This document shows positions 27,081 through 36,887 of a DNA stretch of 64,000 bases, piece after piece (the stretch's first letter is position 1; each line of letters begins with the position of its first letter). The stretch comes from an uncultured Lachnospiraceae bacterium. GTDB taxonomy: Bacteria; Bacillota; Clostridia; Lachnospirales; Lachnospiraceae. Made by a program: the position numbers and the translations under genes. The notes below the pieces were generated by a model. The model did not search any database. It worked only from the letters and a program-made list of their open reading frames with translations, and was not told the DNA's origin. Where the stretch lies: positions 1-64,000 of the forward strand of contig CAKRHW010000006.1 of the NCBI GenBank assembly GCA_934339365.1, read 5' to 3'.

Positions 27081-27157
27081 TAAACTATAATGCCCCAAAT
27101 AATATATAATACCTTCTTTACATGATGGAGGTGCTCATTATCAGAAAGATAGATTTA

Positions 27158-30151
27158 TCAAAATTGTAAATATCTAAGCAAGTCCTCTCTTACCGGGTGA
27201 TGCATACGAAAAACAGCTTTTGTAATTGGTTGGATTTTTCCTTTATTATCCTCTTTCGTGGCATTTTTAGCTTCCACTATATCAAATTGTCCCATATAAT
27301 AAAAATTAGACTCTGCATCACTTTTCTTTACCAGCAAATGTTTCTTAGGTGCTGTCATTACATCGTTCATATATGTACTGTCCTTTTTCATTCCGATTTT
27401 AGAATCCCACTTAAAAATTATGTTATCTTCAAAAACATCTGCATAATCTGGTTTTCCATCAACATAATTCTTTTCATCTTTGCTTTCTTCCTTATGATAG
27501 GTAACAAAAAGAAAAACGTCATCTCCGATTCGTTTCATTCCATACATGATAGACGATAAATCCTTACCGCAATTCATAAGAAGACTCACATCTCTTCTAG
27601 AATATTTTTCATATAACACAAAAGGAGTTTCTTTTTCTTTTCCTTTTTCATATTTATCTGAATATCGGGCGATTCCAACGGAAATAATATCTTCTATTTG
27701 TTTGTAAAATTCCTTATGCTCCAATCTGTTTTCGTAGCTTTTCAGTCTTTTTATAGCTCCCTTTTCGTCATGTCTAAGAATATCGATGTTGCAAAACTTT
27801 TGATATTCTTGCTGATTGATTACAAAATTCCCCTGCAGGACCCGTACTGCCTCTTCCATTTGTGTTTCATCAATGGAATATCCATATTTTTCTTTATACT
27901 TCCTTTCGAACTCCTTCATTTCTATGGTATCATTTGTCATCAAATATTTTAATATTTCTAATTCATCTGGCCGTACTCCACTTAAAACTGTTTTGGACAA
28001 ATACTCTAGAGTCAGTTTTTCCTGTTCACTAAAGGAATTTTCATAGGAGGACTTTTCCATTTTTTCTAAGAAATTATTGTATGTCTTATATTCCTTTATA
28101 ATCACAAGAGGATCTATCTCACCATTCTCATAAAAATCAATCAAAAATGGCACCCTTCCCAAACGATTTTTCAAAGAGATATAGCTATTCCTGATAATTG
28201 TTTTGATTCCCTTCATTTTATCAATAGATTGAAAAATCTGATTTTTAGAAACCTCATCAAAATGAATGGTGGATTCGCCAGGAATTGTACTATTTCCACT
28301 GATAACATACTTTCTGATGGTATCCGCATTATAACTTCGATCTCCAGACAGAGCCACCGGAATCATAAAATTATTATTGTAATTGCCAATAAAATCAAGA
28401 ATCACAACATATTGTTTTCCTTCCGCTTTTCTTAATCCCCTTCCTAACTGCTGAATAAATACAATTGGCGACTGGGTTGGACGTAGCATGATTACCTGAT
28501 TCACTTCAACAATATCAACACCTTCATTCAGTATTTCCACAGAAAAAATATAATCCAAAGGCTCTAAATTACTTTCGGAATCTTCCTCCATTGCAAGCCG
28601 CTCAAAAGCTTCCTCCCGTTCTTCCTCCGACGCATTTCCATTTAAGGCAATGGTCCGATATCCATACTGGTTAAATTTCTTTGAAAGTTCTTCTGACTCA
28701 TCAATTCTACTACAAAAAACCAATCCTTTTACCCGGTTTCCGCTATATCCATAATATTCTGCCTGCTGAATGATATGCTTCACACGTTCCTCACCCGTCA
28801 GCCGGTTAAAGTCCTTTTGCTCTAACTTTGTGGACTTTAATTTCTTGTCATCAAGACTATAAATGTCACAAATTCCAAAATATTCAAAAGGGCACAGCAA
28901 ATCATCCTGCATAGCTTGTTGCAACCGGATCTCATGAGCAATTTGAAAATTAAAAAGTTCATAAACATTCTTTCCTGCTTCATTATCATCCATTTTATCC
29001 GGTGTTGCCGTCATGCCTAAGAAAAGCTTTGGCTTAAAATAATTCATTACCTTCTGGTAAGTTTCTGCGGTACTATGATGAGCTTCATCTAAAATAATAC
29101 AATCGAATTCATCTGGCTGATATTGGAATAAATGGGTATCTCGGTTTAATGTCTGCACTGTTGCAAAAATATAATCTTTCTCGTATTCATGATAGCCTCC
29201 TCCTACCAATCCAAAGGAAATCTGACTGCCAAATACTTTCTCATAGGATTTTTTCGTTTGTCTGGCAAGCTGCCCTCTGTGAACAAGAAATAACACTCTT
29301 TTAAAACCAAGTTCTCGCATGGCAAATGCAGAAGCGTAAGTCTTTCCGGTACCTGTAGCCGAAATTAACAATGCCCTATCTTCTCCCTTTTCAAGGATTT
29401 TCTTCAAGTTAGAAATAAACTGCACCTGCATTGTATTCGGCTCTAATCGATACTGTGCAATAGATGTAATCTTCTCTTTTCGTGCAATATCACGCTGTTT
29501 CCGAATAATCTCATACCGAATCTGATATTCTGCAATAAATTTTTCGTAAGACTCTGTATTTTCTGCCTCCCATAATTCATCAAACTCATCTAACAGCTGG
29601 CTGGCATACTCCCCTTGCTCTGTAGAAATAATTTTTGTATTCCATTCTTTATTTTGTGTAAGAGCACTTAACGTCATATTCGAACTTCCCGTAATAATCC
29701 GATATACTTCCTCTCTCTTAAAAATATATCCTTTTGTGTGAAATCCTGTATTTTCCTTACAACAATACATACGAAGTTCAATGTTTTTCAGTTCACCGAG
29801 ACGCTTCAATGCCTTAGGATCACTAAACATCTGATAATCTGTAGTAAGTATCTTTCCTTTAATTCCCTTATGCTCTAATTCTTTTAATATCTGCAAAAAT
29901 GGAGTAATTCCTCCCATTGTAATAAATGCCACACTAATGGCAAAGGAATCACAAGAAAGAAGTTCTTCTTCTAGAGAAGCTAACACTTTCTTTCCTTCTT
30001 CATAATTATTCGATACAAACTGTGGCCGATACGCAAGATTTGATGAAAATTCTCCATCGATACAAGCTGTTCGAAACCCCTGCTCTATTTCTTCTATTTT
30101 CCCATTTTGCTCTTGTTTTTCTAAATTTCCTCTTCTTTTATATTCATCCAT
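27158..30151 (-). CDS. PLD nuclease-like / SF2 helicase / DUF3427 protein
   Basis: A 997-residue cytoplasmic protein. Residues about 60-200 form a phospholipase-D-like domain with one HxK motif (GFHTKGYIF) and GSSNMTLSA. An SF2 helicase follows: Walker A ISATGTGKTYA, Walker B/DEAH IILDEAHHSTAE, GMTATPDKMD and motif VI QQLGRGLRKAEG. The C-terminal half ending PVREDLLRYLQF matches DUF3427. Such proteins occur in restriction and defence contexts; no methyltransferase or specificity gene is nearby. The exact activity is unknown. Confidence 0.88.
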   Translation of the reverse strand: MDEYKRRGNLEKQEQNGKIEEIEQGFRTACIDGEFSSNLAYRPQFVSNNYEEGKKVLASLEEELLSCDSFAISVAFITMGGITPFLQILKELEHKGIKGKILTTDYQMFSDPKALKRLGELKNIELRMYCCKENTGFHTKGYIFKREEVYRIITGSSNMTLSALTQNKEWNTKIISTEQGEYASQLLDEFDELWEAENTESYEKFIAEYQIRYEIIRKQRDIARKEKITSIAQYRLEPNTMQVQFISNLKKILEKGEDRALLISATGTGKTYASAFAMRELGFKRVLFLVHRGQLARQTKKSYEKVFGSQISFGLVGGGYHEYEKDYIFATVQTLNRDTHLFQYQPDEFDCIILDEAHHSTAETYQKVMNYFKPKLFLGMTATPDKMDDNEAGKNVYELFNFQIAHEIRLQQAMQDDLLCPFEYFGICDIYSLDDKKLKSTKLEQKDFNRLTGEERVKHIIQQAEYYGYSGNRVKGLVFCSRIDESEELSKKFNQYGYRTIALNGNASEEEREEAFERLAMEEDSESNLEPLDYIFSVEILNEGVDIVEVNQVIMLRPTQSPIVFIQQLGRGLRKAEGKQYVVILDFIGNYNNNFMIPVALSGDRSYNADTIRKYVISGNSTIPGESTIHFDEVSKNQIFQSIDKMKGIKTIIRNSYISLKNRLGRVPFLIDFYENGEIDPLVIIKEYKTYNNFLEKMEKSSYENSFSEQEKLTLEYLSKTVLSGVRPDELEILKYLMTNDTIEMKEFERKYKEKYGYSIDETQMEEAVRVLQGNFVINQQEYQKFCNIDILRHDEKGAIKRLKSYENRLEHKEFYKQIEDIISVGIARYSDKYEKGKEKETPFVLYEKYSRRDVSLLMNCGKDLSSIMYGMKRIGDDVFLFVTYHKEESKDEKNYVDGKPDYADVFEDNIIFKWDSKIGMKKDSTYMNDVMTAPKKHLLVKKSDAESNFYYMGQFDIVEAKNATKEDNKGKIQPITKAVFRMHHPVREDLLRYLQF

Positions 30152-30305
30152 ATCATTTTACCCTCTGCCTTATTTTCTATTTCTTTTTCCACTCTATTTT
30201 TAACATATTTTTCTAGAAAAAGATACTTTTTTTATTGATTATATGTTAAAATAAAAGTAGTTTTCATTTTTATTTATTCATTTTCATAAGGAAGGAGGCA
30301 ATTTT

Positions 30306-31571
30306 ATGAAGAAGCATACATTTACAACGATACTTATCTCTTCGCTTGCCTTCAGTATGTTCGTCAGCGGATGTAACATGAGCAGCCATCAGTCTGATAA
30401 GAAGAATTCTGTGTCGAAGGAGAAGGTCACGCTTTCTCTTTGGGGAGCACAGGAGGATGCGGAGCTTTTGCGGACTATGATAAGCAGCTTTAAGAAGAAT
30501 TACGAGAGCAAAGCGGATATTGAAGTTACCATCAGTCCTGAGAGTGAACTTACCTGCAAGAATACTGTATTGGCAAATCCTAAGGCTGCGGGAGATGTAT
30601 TTACCTTTGCGGAGGACCAGTTTGATGAATTGGTACAGGCCGGGGCTTTGCTTCCGATTACTGAGGATACGGATCAGATCATAGAATCCTGTGGCGGCAG
30701 GGATTCTGCAGCAATCGAAGCTGTTACTTCTGACGATGGCAAGCTCTATGCTTATCCTGCTACCTCTAGCAATGGTTATTTCATGTTTTATAATTCTAAA
30801 TATTTTCATAAGCAGGATGTGACCAGCCTTGATCAAATGCTAAAGATTGCTGCTAAGAATCAAAAGAAAGTGACCATGGACTTTACCAGTGGCTGGTATA
30901 TTTATTCCTTTTTTAAAGGTGCAGGGCTTGATGTCTATAAGGATCATGCATCGAATGTCAATGTCTGCAACTGGAATGCTACTGACACGAAATATACCGG
31001 TGTGGATGTACTGAATTCTATGCTTGCCATTGCAAAGAATCCTGGTTTTTCGGGTGCCACTGACGAAGAATTTGTAGAAGGAATCAAAGATGGGTCTATC
31101 ATTGCCGGGATAAGTGGAACCTGGAATGCGAAAGTGGTTCAGGATAAGTTTGGGGATGACTTTGCGGCATGCAAGCTTCCGACCTTTACCCTGAAAGGAG
31201 ATCAGGTGCAGATGCATAGTGTCGTTGGTTTCAAAGAAGTGGGAGTGAATGCCTATAGCAAACAACCTGTCTGGGCACAGCGGTTAGCGGCATGGATTAC
31301 GAATGAAGAAAACCAGAAGCTTCGTTTTAAAGAGCGTGGAGAAGCACCGGCGAATAAGGCTGCCGCTGCAACGAAAGAAGTTCAGGACTCTCCTGCCATC
31401 GCTGCATTAAGTAAGCAGTCTAAGTTTGGACATATTCAAAAAGTAACCGAATCCTACTGGACTCCGGTAAGCCGAATGGGAATCATCATACTTGCGGGGA
31501 ATTCTAAGAATAAGGATTTACAACAACTGCTGGATAAAACAGTAGAACAAATTCAAAAACCGGCAAAATAA
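30306..31571 (+). CDS. Extracellular solute-binding lipoprotein (ABC family 1), orphan
   Basis: A 421-residue protein with a lipoprotein signal peptide; the lipobox FVSGC places the lipidated Cys at residue 23. The mature part begins with VTLSLWGAQEDAELL, typical of sugar-type solute-binding proteins (MalE-like, family 1). GGAAGGAGG precedes the ATG. No ABC permease or ATPase gene is adjacent; the next gene, 46 bases on, is a membrane HD-GYP protein. Its base composition appears slightly richer in G+C than that of its neighbours. Confidence 0.9.
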   Translation: MKKHTFTTILISSLAFSMFVSGCNMSSHQSDKKNSVSKEKVTLSLWGAQEDAELLRTMISSFKKNYESKADIEVTISPESELTCKNTVLANPKAAGDVFTFAEDQFDELVQAGALLPITEDTDQIIESCGGRDSAAIEAVTSDDGKLYAYPATSSNGYFMFYNSKYFHKQDVTSLDQMLKIAAKNQKKVTMDFTSGWYIYSFFKGAGLDVYKDHASNVNVCNWNATDTKYTGVDVLNSMLAIAKNPGFSGATDEEFVEGIKDGSIIAGISGTWNAKVVQDKFGDDFAACKLPTFTLKGDQVQMHSVVGFKEVGVNAYSKQPVWAQRLAAWITNEENQKLRFKERGEAPANKAAAATKEVQDSPAIAALSKQSKFGHIQKVTESYWTPVSRMGIIILAGNSKNKDLQQLLDKTVEQIQKPAK

Positions 31572-31617
31572 TTCATACAAATATCGATTTTTATGAACGA
31601 GAGGAGGTGATTACAAT

Positions 31618-32967
31618 ATGAAGCGGGCATCATCAAAGGTAATGATTATTGTTTTAATTACCGGGCTGATTGCTATCTGTGGGAATATCTTTTTAAAGTA
31701 CAATCTCAATTCAGCAATCCATGATTATAATGAAATTGAAAATGAATATCGTGATAAGCGTGAATGCATGACTGAAATCAGCGGATTATTGTATCACCAC
31801 CAGAATTTGCTTGGAAACTGTCTGCTCGCAGATACCGACAGCGTCAGAGAGCAATATATCAGTAAGGCTGATGAAGAAGAAAATTCTCTGTCCGAAATGA
31901 TCAGTGACTTCAAGAAGAATATGACAGGTGGTGAGAACGAAAGTGTCTATCATGAACTTTATTCCAAATTTACCCAGTACAAGGATCAGGTAGATAACCT
32001 TTTCTTCTATATCAGCAATAACGATTTAGATACTGCCATTTACTATAATAATAGCGAATTATCCTCTTCTATCGCTAAAATCAATGATATTTTAAGCAGA
32101 CTCGATAAAAGAACGCAGGACGATATCGCTACTACCAAACAGAAGCTTCAGCATTCTATTTATCTTTCTAATATATCCACTATCGTAATCATTGGTATTG
32201 TAACTGTTTTAACTATTTTCAGTGCAATTATCTGTTTCCGTATTACCGGAAGTCTTGACCGTTACAAACGTCAGCTGGAATATAAGCTGAGCCTGAAGAA
32301 CAGACAGTTACTGCTTCGCAATGAAAAGACGATGGCACTACAGGACAGTATTATTATCGGAATTGCGAATCTGATTGAAGATCGTGACGGCGATACCGGA
32401 CAGCATGTCAAAAGAACCAGTGCCTATGTGGAAATGCTTGCGAAAGAATTACAACGTCAGGGCTACTATTCTAATGTATTAACGGACAAATATATCAGTC
32501 GTCTTACCAAAGCTGCACCTCTTCATGATATTGGTAAAATCATGATTTCCGATAACATTCTGTTAAAACCAGGCAGGCTGACACCTGAAGAATTTGAAAT
32601 CATAAAGACGCATGCCGCACTTGGCGGAAAGATTATCGGAGAAACCTTTACGCAGCTAGAAGACCAGAAATACGTCAAGATTGCAGAAGATGTTGCGACT
32701 CATCATCATGAAAAATGGGATGGCTCCGGTTATCCAGACCATCTAAAAGGCGAAGAGATTCCATTATGTGCAAGAATCATGGCCATCGCAGATGTCTTCG
32801 ACGCACTTGTTTCTAAGCGTTGTTATAAAGATCCTATGTCTAAAGAACAGGCATTTCAGATTATCAGTGACTCTTCCGGATCACATTTTGATCCGACTTT
32901 AGTCAAAGTTTTCCTCGATTTAAAAGAGAATATTTTACAATTTCTTGCAAATGAAACAGATGACTAA
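31618..32967 (+). CDS. Membrane sensor with HD-GYP domain (probable cyclic dinucleotide phosphodiesterase)
   Basis: 449 residues: a first membrane helix (about 8-27), a helical extracytoplasmic domain (30-180, four-helix-bundle style), a second helix (about 185-207), a short coiled segment, then HD-GYP (about 245-445). The motif set is intact: HDIGK near 302 and HHEKWDGSGYP near 363, with RIMAIADVFDAL. Family members hydrolyse c-di-GMP or related dinucleotides. A GGAGG site overlaps the gap after the lipoprotein gene, suggesting co-expression and a ligand-sensing pair. Confidence 0.9.
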   Translation: MKRASSKVMIIVLITGLIAICGNIFLKYNLNSAIHDYNEIENEYRDKRECMTEISGLLYHHQNLLGNCLLADTDSVREQYISKADEEENSLSEMISDFKKNMTGGENESVYHELYSKFTQYKDQVDNLFFYISNNDLDTAIYYNNSELSSSIAKINDILSRLDKRTQDDIATTKQKLQHSIYLSNISTIVIIGIVTVLTIFSAIICFRITGSLDRYKRQLEYKLSLKNRQLLLRNEKTMALQDSIIIGIANLIEDRDGDTGQHVKRTSAYVEMLAKELQRQGYYSNVLTDKYISRLTKAAPLHDIGKIMISDNILLKPGRLTPEEFEIIKTHAALGGKIIGETFTQLEDQKYVKIAEDVATHHHEKWDGSGYPDHLKGEEIPLCARIMAIADVFDALVSKRCYKDPMSKEQAFQIISDSSGSHFDPTLVKVFLDLKENILQFLANETDD

Positions 32968-32996
32968 GTTAAAATATTAACTTTTACCTTTCGTTA

Positions 32997-33025
32997 TTGA
33001 CGTTTCTTCTCATTTATGATAATGT
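32997..33025 (+). promoter_or_regulatory. Probable bioB promoter
   Basis: TTGACG (32997-33002), 17 bases, TAATGT (33020-33025), 36 bases before the bioB ATG. No BirA-type operator was found; only a short AGTTAA/TTAACT inverted repeat lies just upstream. Confidence 0.5.
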
Positions 33026-33061
33026 TTTTCATAGATGAATAAAAGCAAGGAAGGTATAATC

Positions 33062-34078
33062 ATGAATTCTAATACACAGACACTTGATATTTTAGATTTT
33101 CTTAACTCTTATACAGAGGAAGATCCTTTTTTAACCCGAGACCAGGCGATTGCAGTTATGAACCTGCCTGATGAGAAGGTGAATGAATTAATTTCGGTTG
33201 CACGCAGACTTCGTTTTAAATACAAGAGTAATCATGTCAGCATCCATCTGCTTACGAATGCCCGCAGTGGTAACTGTTCACAGAACTGCTCTTATTGTGC
33301 ACAGTCCTGTCAGTCAAAAGCACACATTGATAAATACAAATGGGTTGGCGATGACAAATTATATCAGGACAATGATTTTGTAAATAAAAATCATCTTTCC
33401 CGCCATTGTATTGGTTTAAGTGGAATGAAGTTTACAGACGAAGAGATTATGGAACTTGCCAAACGGATTCGTAAAATGAAAGAAGATGGCACACATCTTT
33501 GTTGTTCGATTGGCTTTTTAACAGAAAAGCAGGCATTAATTTTAAAAGAAGCCGGACTTGACCGTATCAACCATAATTTAAACAGCAGTCATTCTTATTA
33601 TCACAACATTTGTACCACTCACACCTATGAGCAGCGTGTGGCAAATATTCGTATGCTGCAGCGTCTTGGATTTGAGATTTGTAGTGGTGGTATTATCGGA
33701 ATGGGCGAAAGCAGGGAAGATATCGTCGATATGCTTTTGGATTTACGCGAGATTCAGCCGGAAGCTCTGCCAATTAATTTCCTTCTTCCAATTCCAGGTA
33801 CGCCTTTAGAGCATACAGATACCTCTGTTTTAACGCCTGCCTATTGCATGAAGGTTCTCTGCCTTGCCAGACTGATGGTTCCTAAGGCTGATATCCGTTG
33901 TGCCGCAGGACGTGAGGTTTATTTTAAAGGACGCGAAGCAGAATTATTAAGTGTTGTTGATTCAATTTTTGCTTCCGGTTATTTAACTGCCAATGGACAG
34001 GGAATGAAAGATACCATTCAGACAATCCTCGATGCCGGATTTACCTATGATATTGAATCTGACGATTCGGAAGAATAA
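33062..34078 (+). CDS. bioB: Biotin synthase BioB
   Basis: A 338-residue radical-SAM enzyme that inserts sulphur into dethiobiotin. The CxxxCxxC iron-sulphur motif is CSQNCSYC near residue 73. Family features include INHNLNSSHSYY, EICSGGIIGMGES with its Cys, and the Arg of DIRCAAGRE that ligates the [2Fe-2S] cluster. The ATG at 33062 has GGAAGG eight bases upstream and is preferred over one nine codons earlier. No other bio genes are in the window. Confidence 0.92.
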   Translation: MNSNTQTLDILDFLNSYTEEDPFLTRDQAIAVMNLPDEKVNELISVARRLRFKYKSNHVSIHLLTNARSGNCSQNCSYCAQSCQSKAHIDKYKWVGDDKLYQDNDFVNKNHLSRHCIGLSGMKFTDEEIMELAKRIRKMKEDGTHLCCSIGFLTEKQALILKEAGLDRINHNLNSSHSYYHNICTTHTYEQRVANIRMLQRLGFEICSGGIIGMGESREDIVDMLLDLREIQPEALPINFLLPIPGTPLEHTDTSVLTPAYCMKVLCLARLMVPKADIRCAAGREVYFKGREAELLSVVDSIFASGYLTANGQGMKDTIQTILDAGFTYDIESDDSEE

Positions 34079-34083
34079 AAAGA

Positions 34084-34136
34084 AAAGTGCAAGGTTACAC
34101 CATAAAGTGATAACCCTTGCACTTTTTGTTTTTTAC
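34084..34136. terminator. Bidirectional terminator between bioB and the MFS gene
   Basis: AAAGTGCAAGGTTA pairs with TAACC-CTTGCACTTT (one bulged C), followed by TTTTTGTTTTTT on + and preceded by an A-rich run for the convergent minus-strand gene. Confidence 0.9.
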
Positions 34137-34149
34137 TTATTCTTTCATT

Positions 34150-35337
34150 TTACATAGCTGCCTGTTTTCTTTTTCTCATAAACAGCAATGCTGCAAACAA
34201 TAAAATCGGAAATACAATTGCTGCTAAAATTCCTGCTTTTAAATTATCATTGACATAACTTGATATCTGCCCTACGAGCGTTGGTCCACCTGAACATCCC
34301 AAATCCCCGGCTAATGCCATGAATGCAAACATAGAGGTTCCTCCGTTTTTTATGGTTGCAGAAGCTTTACTATAGCTTCCCGGCCACATGATTCCAACAG
34401 ACAATCCGCACAGTGCACATCCGGCAAGTGAAATTACCGGTACCGGAGAAAGCGATATGCACAGATAGGACAAGATACATAATGCCGTACTTCCAATCAT
34501 AAAATGATCCAAATCTATATGATGCCCATATCTTCCATAAAATGCTCTCGACGTTCCCATAAAAATAGCAAACATCATAGGTCCTGCCAGATCACCGATG
34601 GTCTTACTGACGCCAAGTCCCCTCTCTGCAAATGTCGACGCCCACTGACTTACGGACTGTTCACTTGCTCCCGCACACAACATCATCAATAAAAATAACC
34701 AGAAAATCTTATTTTTACACAGTTCCTTTATGCTCATTCCCTTTTCCCCTTCTTCAATCAGAGAAGCAATCGGTACCTGTGTAAAAACAAGTGCATTTGC
34801 AATCGGAAGAATCGCCCAGATACAAGTCAGTATCTTCCAATTCTCAATTCCAAAGACCCGAAAATAAATGGTAGAAATCAGAGCCACACCGACATGTCCC
34901 CAGCAATAAAACGAATGCAACAGACTCATTGCTTTTTCTTTATTTTTCGTCGGACAACTCTCCATAAGCGGACTGACTAACACTTCTACCAGCCCTCCAC
35001 CGATTGCATAAATCGTAACAGCCACCAAAAGTCCAGAAAATGGATCTTTACAGATTTCCGGAAGAATCGCCAGTCCAATTAACCCTGTTGCAGAAAAGAA
35101 ATGTGCAATGACAATCGAAAGGCGATATCCAATCTTATCGATAAATCCTGCGGAAAGCAAATCTACAATTAACTGTATTCCAAAATTAATCGTAATCAGT
35201 GTTGTAATTTTGCTTAAGGGAATATGATACGTTTTTTCAAACGTTAAAAATAATAAAGGCACAAAATTGTTGACAATTGCCTGGACGATATATCCGGCAA
35301 AACATGCCTTAATCGTTGACTGATAATTTTTTTCCAT
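34150..35337 (-). CDS. MFS transporter
   Basis: A 395-residue major facilitator with about 12 helices and the loop-2/3 motif region GFIDKIGYRLSIV. The ATG at 35337 is used because AAGGA lies eight bases upstream; a longer open frame to 35460 has no ribosome site and would start in an implausible basic stretch. It resembles FucP/NarK-like sugar or unknown-substrate MFS proteins; the substrate is not clear. Confidence 0.88.
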   Translation of the reverse strand: MEKNYQSTIKACFAGYIVQAIVNNFVPLLFLTFEKTYHIPLSKITTLITINFGIQLIVDLLSAGFIDKIGYRLSIVIAHFFSATGLIGLAILPEICKDPFSGLLVAVTIYAIGGGLVEVLVSPLMESCPTKNKEKAMSLLHSFYCWGHVGVALISTIYFRVFGIENWKILTCIWAILPIANALVFTQVPIASLIEEGEKGMSIKELCKNKIFWLFLLMMLCAGASEQSVSQWASTFAERGLGVSKTIGDLAGPMMFAIFMGTSRAFYGRYGHHIDLDHFMIGSTALCILSYLCISLSPVPVISLAGCALCGLSVGIMWPGSYSKASATIKNGGTSMFAFMALAGDLGCSGGPTLVGQISSYVNDNLKAGILAAIVFPILLFAALLFMRKRKQAAM

Positions 35338-35493
35338 GAGATTTTTCCTTAGTTTTTTTAACTTTTCCTTCCTATATTCTCCTGTCATGTAGAAACAAAA
35401 GATACCTGATCCCTGGTATGTACGTCTTTTGCCCTGACATTTCCATATTATACCATGCATTTTGGAGCAAATCCATGAAAGTTCTGATTTTAC

Positions 35494-35526
35494 AAAAAAA
35501 CCCCCTTTGCCTGTTTTTGCAAAGGG
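35494..35526 (-). terminator. Terminator of mntH
   Basis: On the minus strand CCCTTTGC, loop of about 8, GCAAAGGG, followed by GGTTTTTTT. Confidence 0.88.
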
Positions 35527-35535
35527 AGATTCTGA

Positions 35536-36786
35536 TTATATACTTGTGACAAGCAATCCAATATTTAATAACGTTACAATAATGGCAATGGTCCATAAGA
35601 CACATTTTAATTTCGTACTGTTGGCGTATTTTCCCATTACCTTTTTCGATGATGTTAAATAAATCTGGGTAAAAATGGTAATCGGAAGCTGCATGGCTAA
35701 AAACGTCTGGGAATATACCAGACCTTTAAATGGTTCCCTGATAAATAAAATAACGAGTGCTGCCGGCACCATTGTAAGCACAAGTCCCCATTTTGTCTCT
35801 TTACTTGAAGTATCATATGGACGATTAAAGATTCCTGAAAAAATAGTTCCTCCGGCCATTCCAGCTGTAATGCTTGAAGATAATCCCGCAAGCAAAAGTG
35901 CAATTGCAAAAATAACGGATGCAACATTTCCCAGTAATGGAGTCAGCATTGCCCCCGCCGTACTAAGATCATCTACCTGTGCCGAACCAGTTCCTTTGTA
36001 AAAGGTTGAAGCAGCCATTAAAATCATGGCACTGTTAATTGCCCATCCAATAATCATAGAAAACAGTGTATCTAAAAATTCATATTTCAACTGTTTCTGA
36101 ATGACCGTTTCATTTTCTAAATTCCACTTACGGCTCTGTATAATTTCGGAATGTAAAAATAAATTATGCGGCATTACCACTGCACCTAATACACTCATAA
36201 TAACCGGCATGGAATGTGGCGGAAAGGATGGCTTTACCCAGCCAACCAGTGCTGACTGCCAGTCAATTTTAGCGATTCCGATTTCAAATAAAAAGGAAAA
36301 TCCAATCAGCGACACAAATACAATAATTAATTTCTCAATCTTTTTGTATGCATTCGTAAGCTGACTGATAATCGCTACTGCCAGAATAATCAGACTTCCA
36401 AACTTAATCGGAATATGGAATAACATATTTAAGGCAATTGCTCCACCTAAAATCTCAGCCATTGCCGTTGCAATTGCAGCGACAACTGCCGTAAATAATA
36501 TGATATTCTTCAAATATTTATTCATATATTTGCTTGTTGCTTCAGACAGGCATAAACCTGTTACAATTCCAAGATGTGCTGCATTATGCTGCAAAATAAT
36601 CAGCATAATTGTGGAAAGAGTTACCATCCACAATAATGTATAGCCATAACCGGAACCTGCTGCAATGTTAGAAGCCCAGTTTCCAGGATCAATAAATCCA
36701 ACCGTCACTAACAATCCTGGCCCAAGATATCTTAAAAACGATATGGAACTCTTTGCCTTTTCTTTCACTTTTCTTTGTCTTTTCAA
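35536..36786 (-). CDS. mntH: Nramp family divalent metal transporter (Mn2+)
   Basis: A 416-residue, ~11-helix H+-coupled metal importer. Both metal-binding signatures are intact: DPGNW in helix 1 (FIDPGNWASNI) and VVMPHNLFLHS in helix 6, whose Met favours Mn2+/Fe2+ over Mg2+/Ca2+. Its own promoter (TTGACT-17-TATAAT) carries a palindrome over the start site, suggesting control by a DtxR/MntR-type repressor. Terminator follows. Manganese rather than iron is inferred. Confidence 0.92.
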   Translation of the reverse strand: MKRQRKVKEKAKSSISFLRYLGPGLLVTVGFIDPGNWASNIAAGSGYGYTLLWMVTLSTIMLIILQHNAAHLGIVTGLCLSEATSKYMNKYLKNIILFTAVVAAIATAMAEILGGAIALNMLFHIPIKFGSLIILAVAIISQLTNAYKKIEKLIIVFVSLIGFSFLFEIGIAKIDWQSALVGWVKPSFPPHSMPVIMSVLGAVVMPHNLFLHSEIIQSRKWNLENETVIQKQLKYEFLDTLFSMIIGWAINSAMILMAASTFYKGTGSAQVDDLSTAGAMLTPLLGNVASVIFAIALLLAGLSSSITAGMAGGTIFSGIFNRPYDTSSKETKWGLVLTMVPAALVILFIREPFKGLVYSQTFLAMQLPITIFTQIYLTSSKKVMGKYANSTKLKCVLWTIAIIVTLLNIGLLVTSI

Positions 36787-36824
36787 ATTATGTCGACCCC
36801 TTTCTGTTAAGTCCTGCCTTTGTA

Positions 36825-36840
36825 GTTAGTCTTAACTAAC
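36825..36840 (-). promoter_or_regulatory. Palindromic operator at mntH start site
   Basis: GTTAGT-CTTA-ACTAAC: two perfect 6-bp arms around four bases, four bases downstream of the -10 box, so it covers the start site. Similar GTTAGT half-sites occur in front of feoAB (63458-63495). The pattern fits DtxR/MntR-family boxes; the regulator gene is not in the window. Confidence 0.6.
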
Positions 36841-36843
36841 CAC

Positions 36844-36872
36844 ATTATACATAACTTGGATTGAGAAGTCAA
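36844..36872 (-). promoter_or_regulatory. mntH promoter
   Basis: The minus strand has TTGACT (36872-36867), exactly 17 bases, and TATAAT (36849-36844). Confidence 0.82.
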
Positions 36873-36887
36873 ATATAATCCATATTC

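Noticed and set aside
27158..30151. Type I or III restriction enzyme R subunit
   Set aside because: The helicase resembles R subunits, but no methyltransferase or specificity gene is adjacent and the PLD + DUF3427 architecture explains it better.
32960..33061. BirA (biotin repressor) operator upstream of bioB
   Set aside because: Only a short AGTTAA/TTAACT inverted repeat is present; it does not match the TTGTTAACC-N14-GGTTAACAA type operator.
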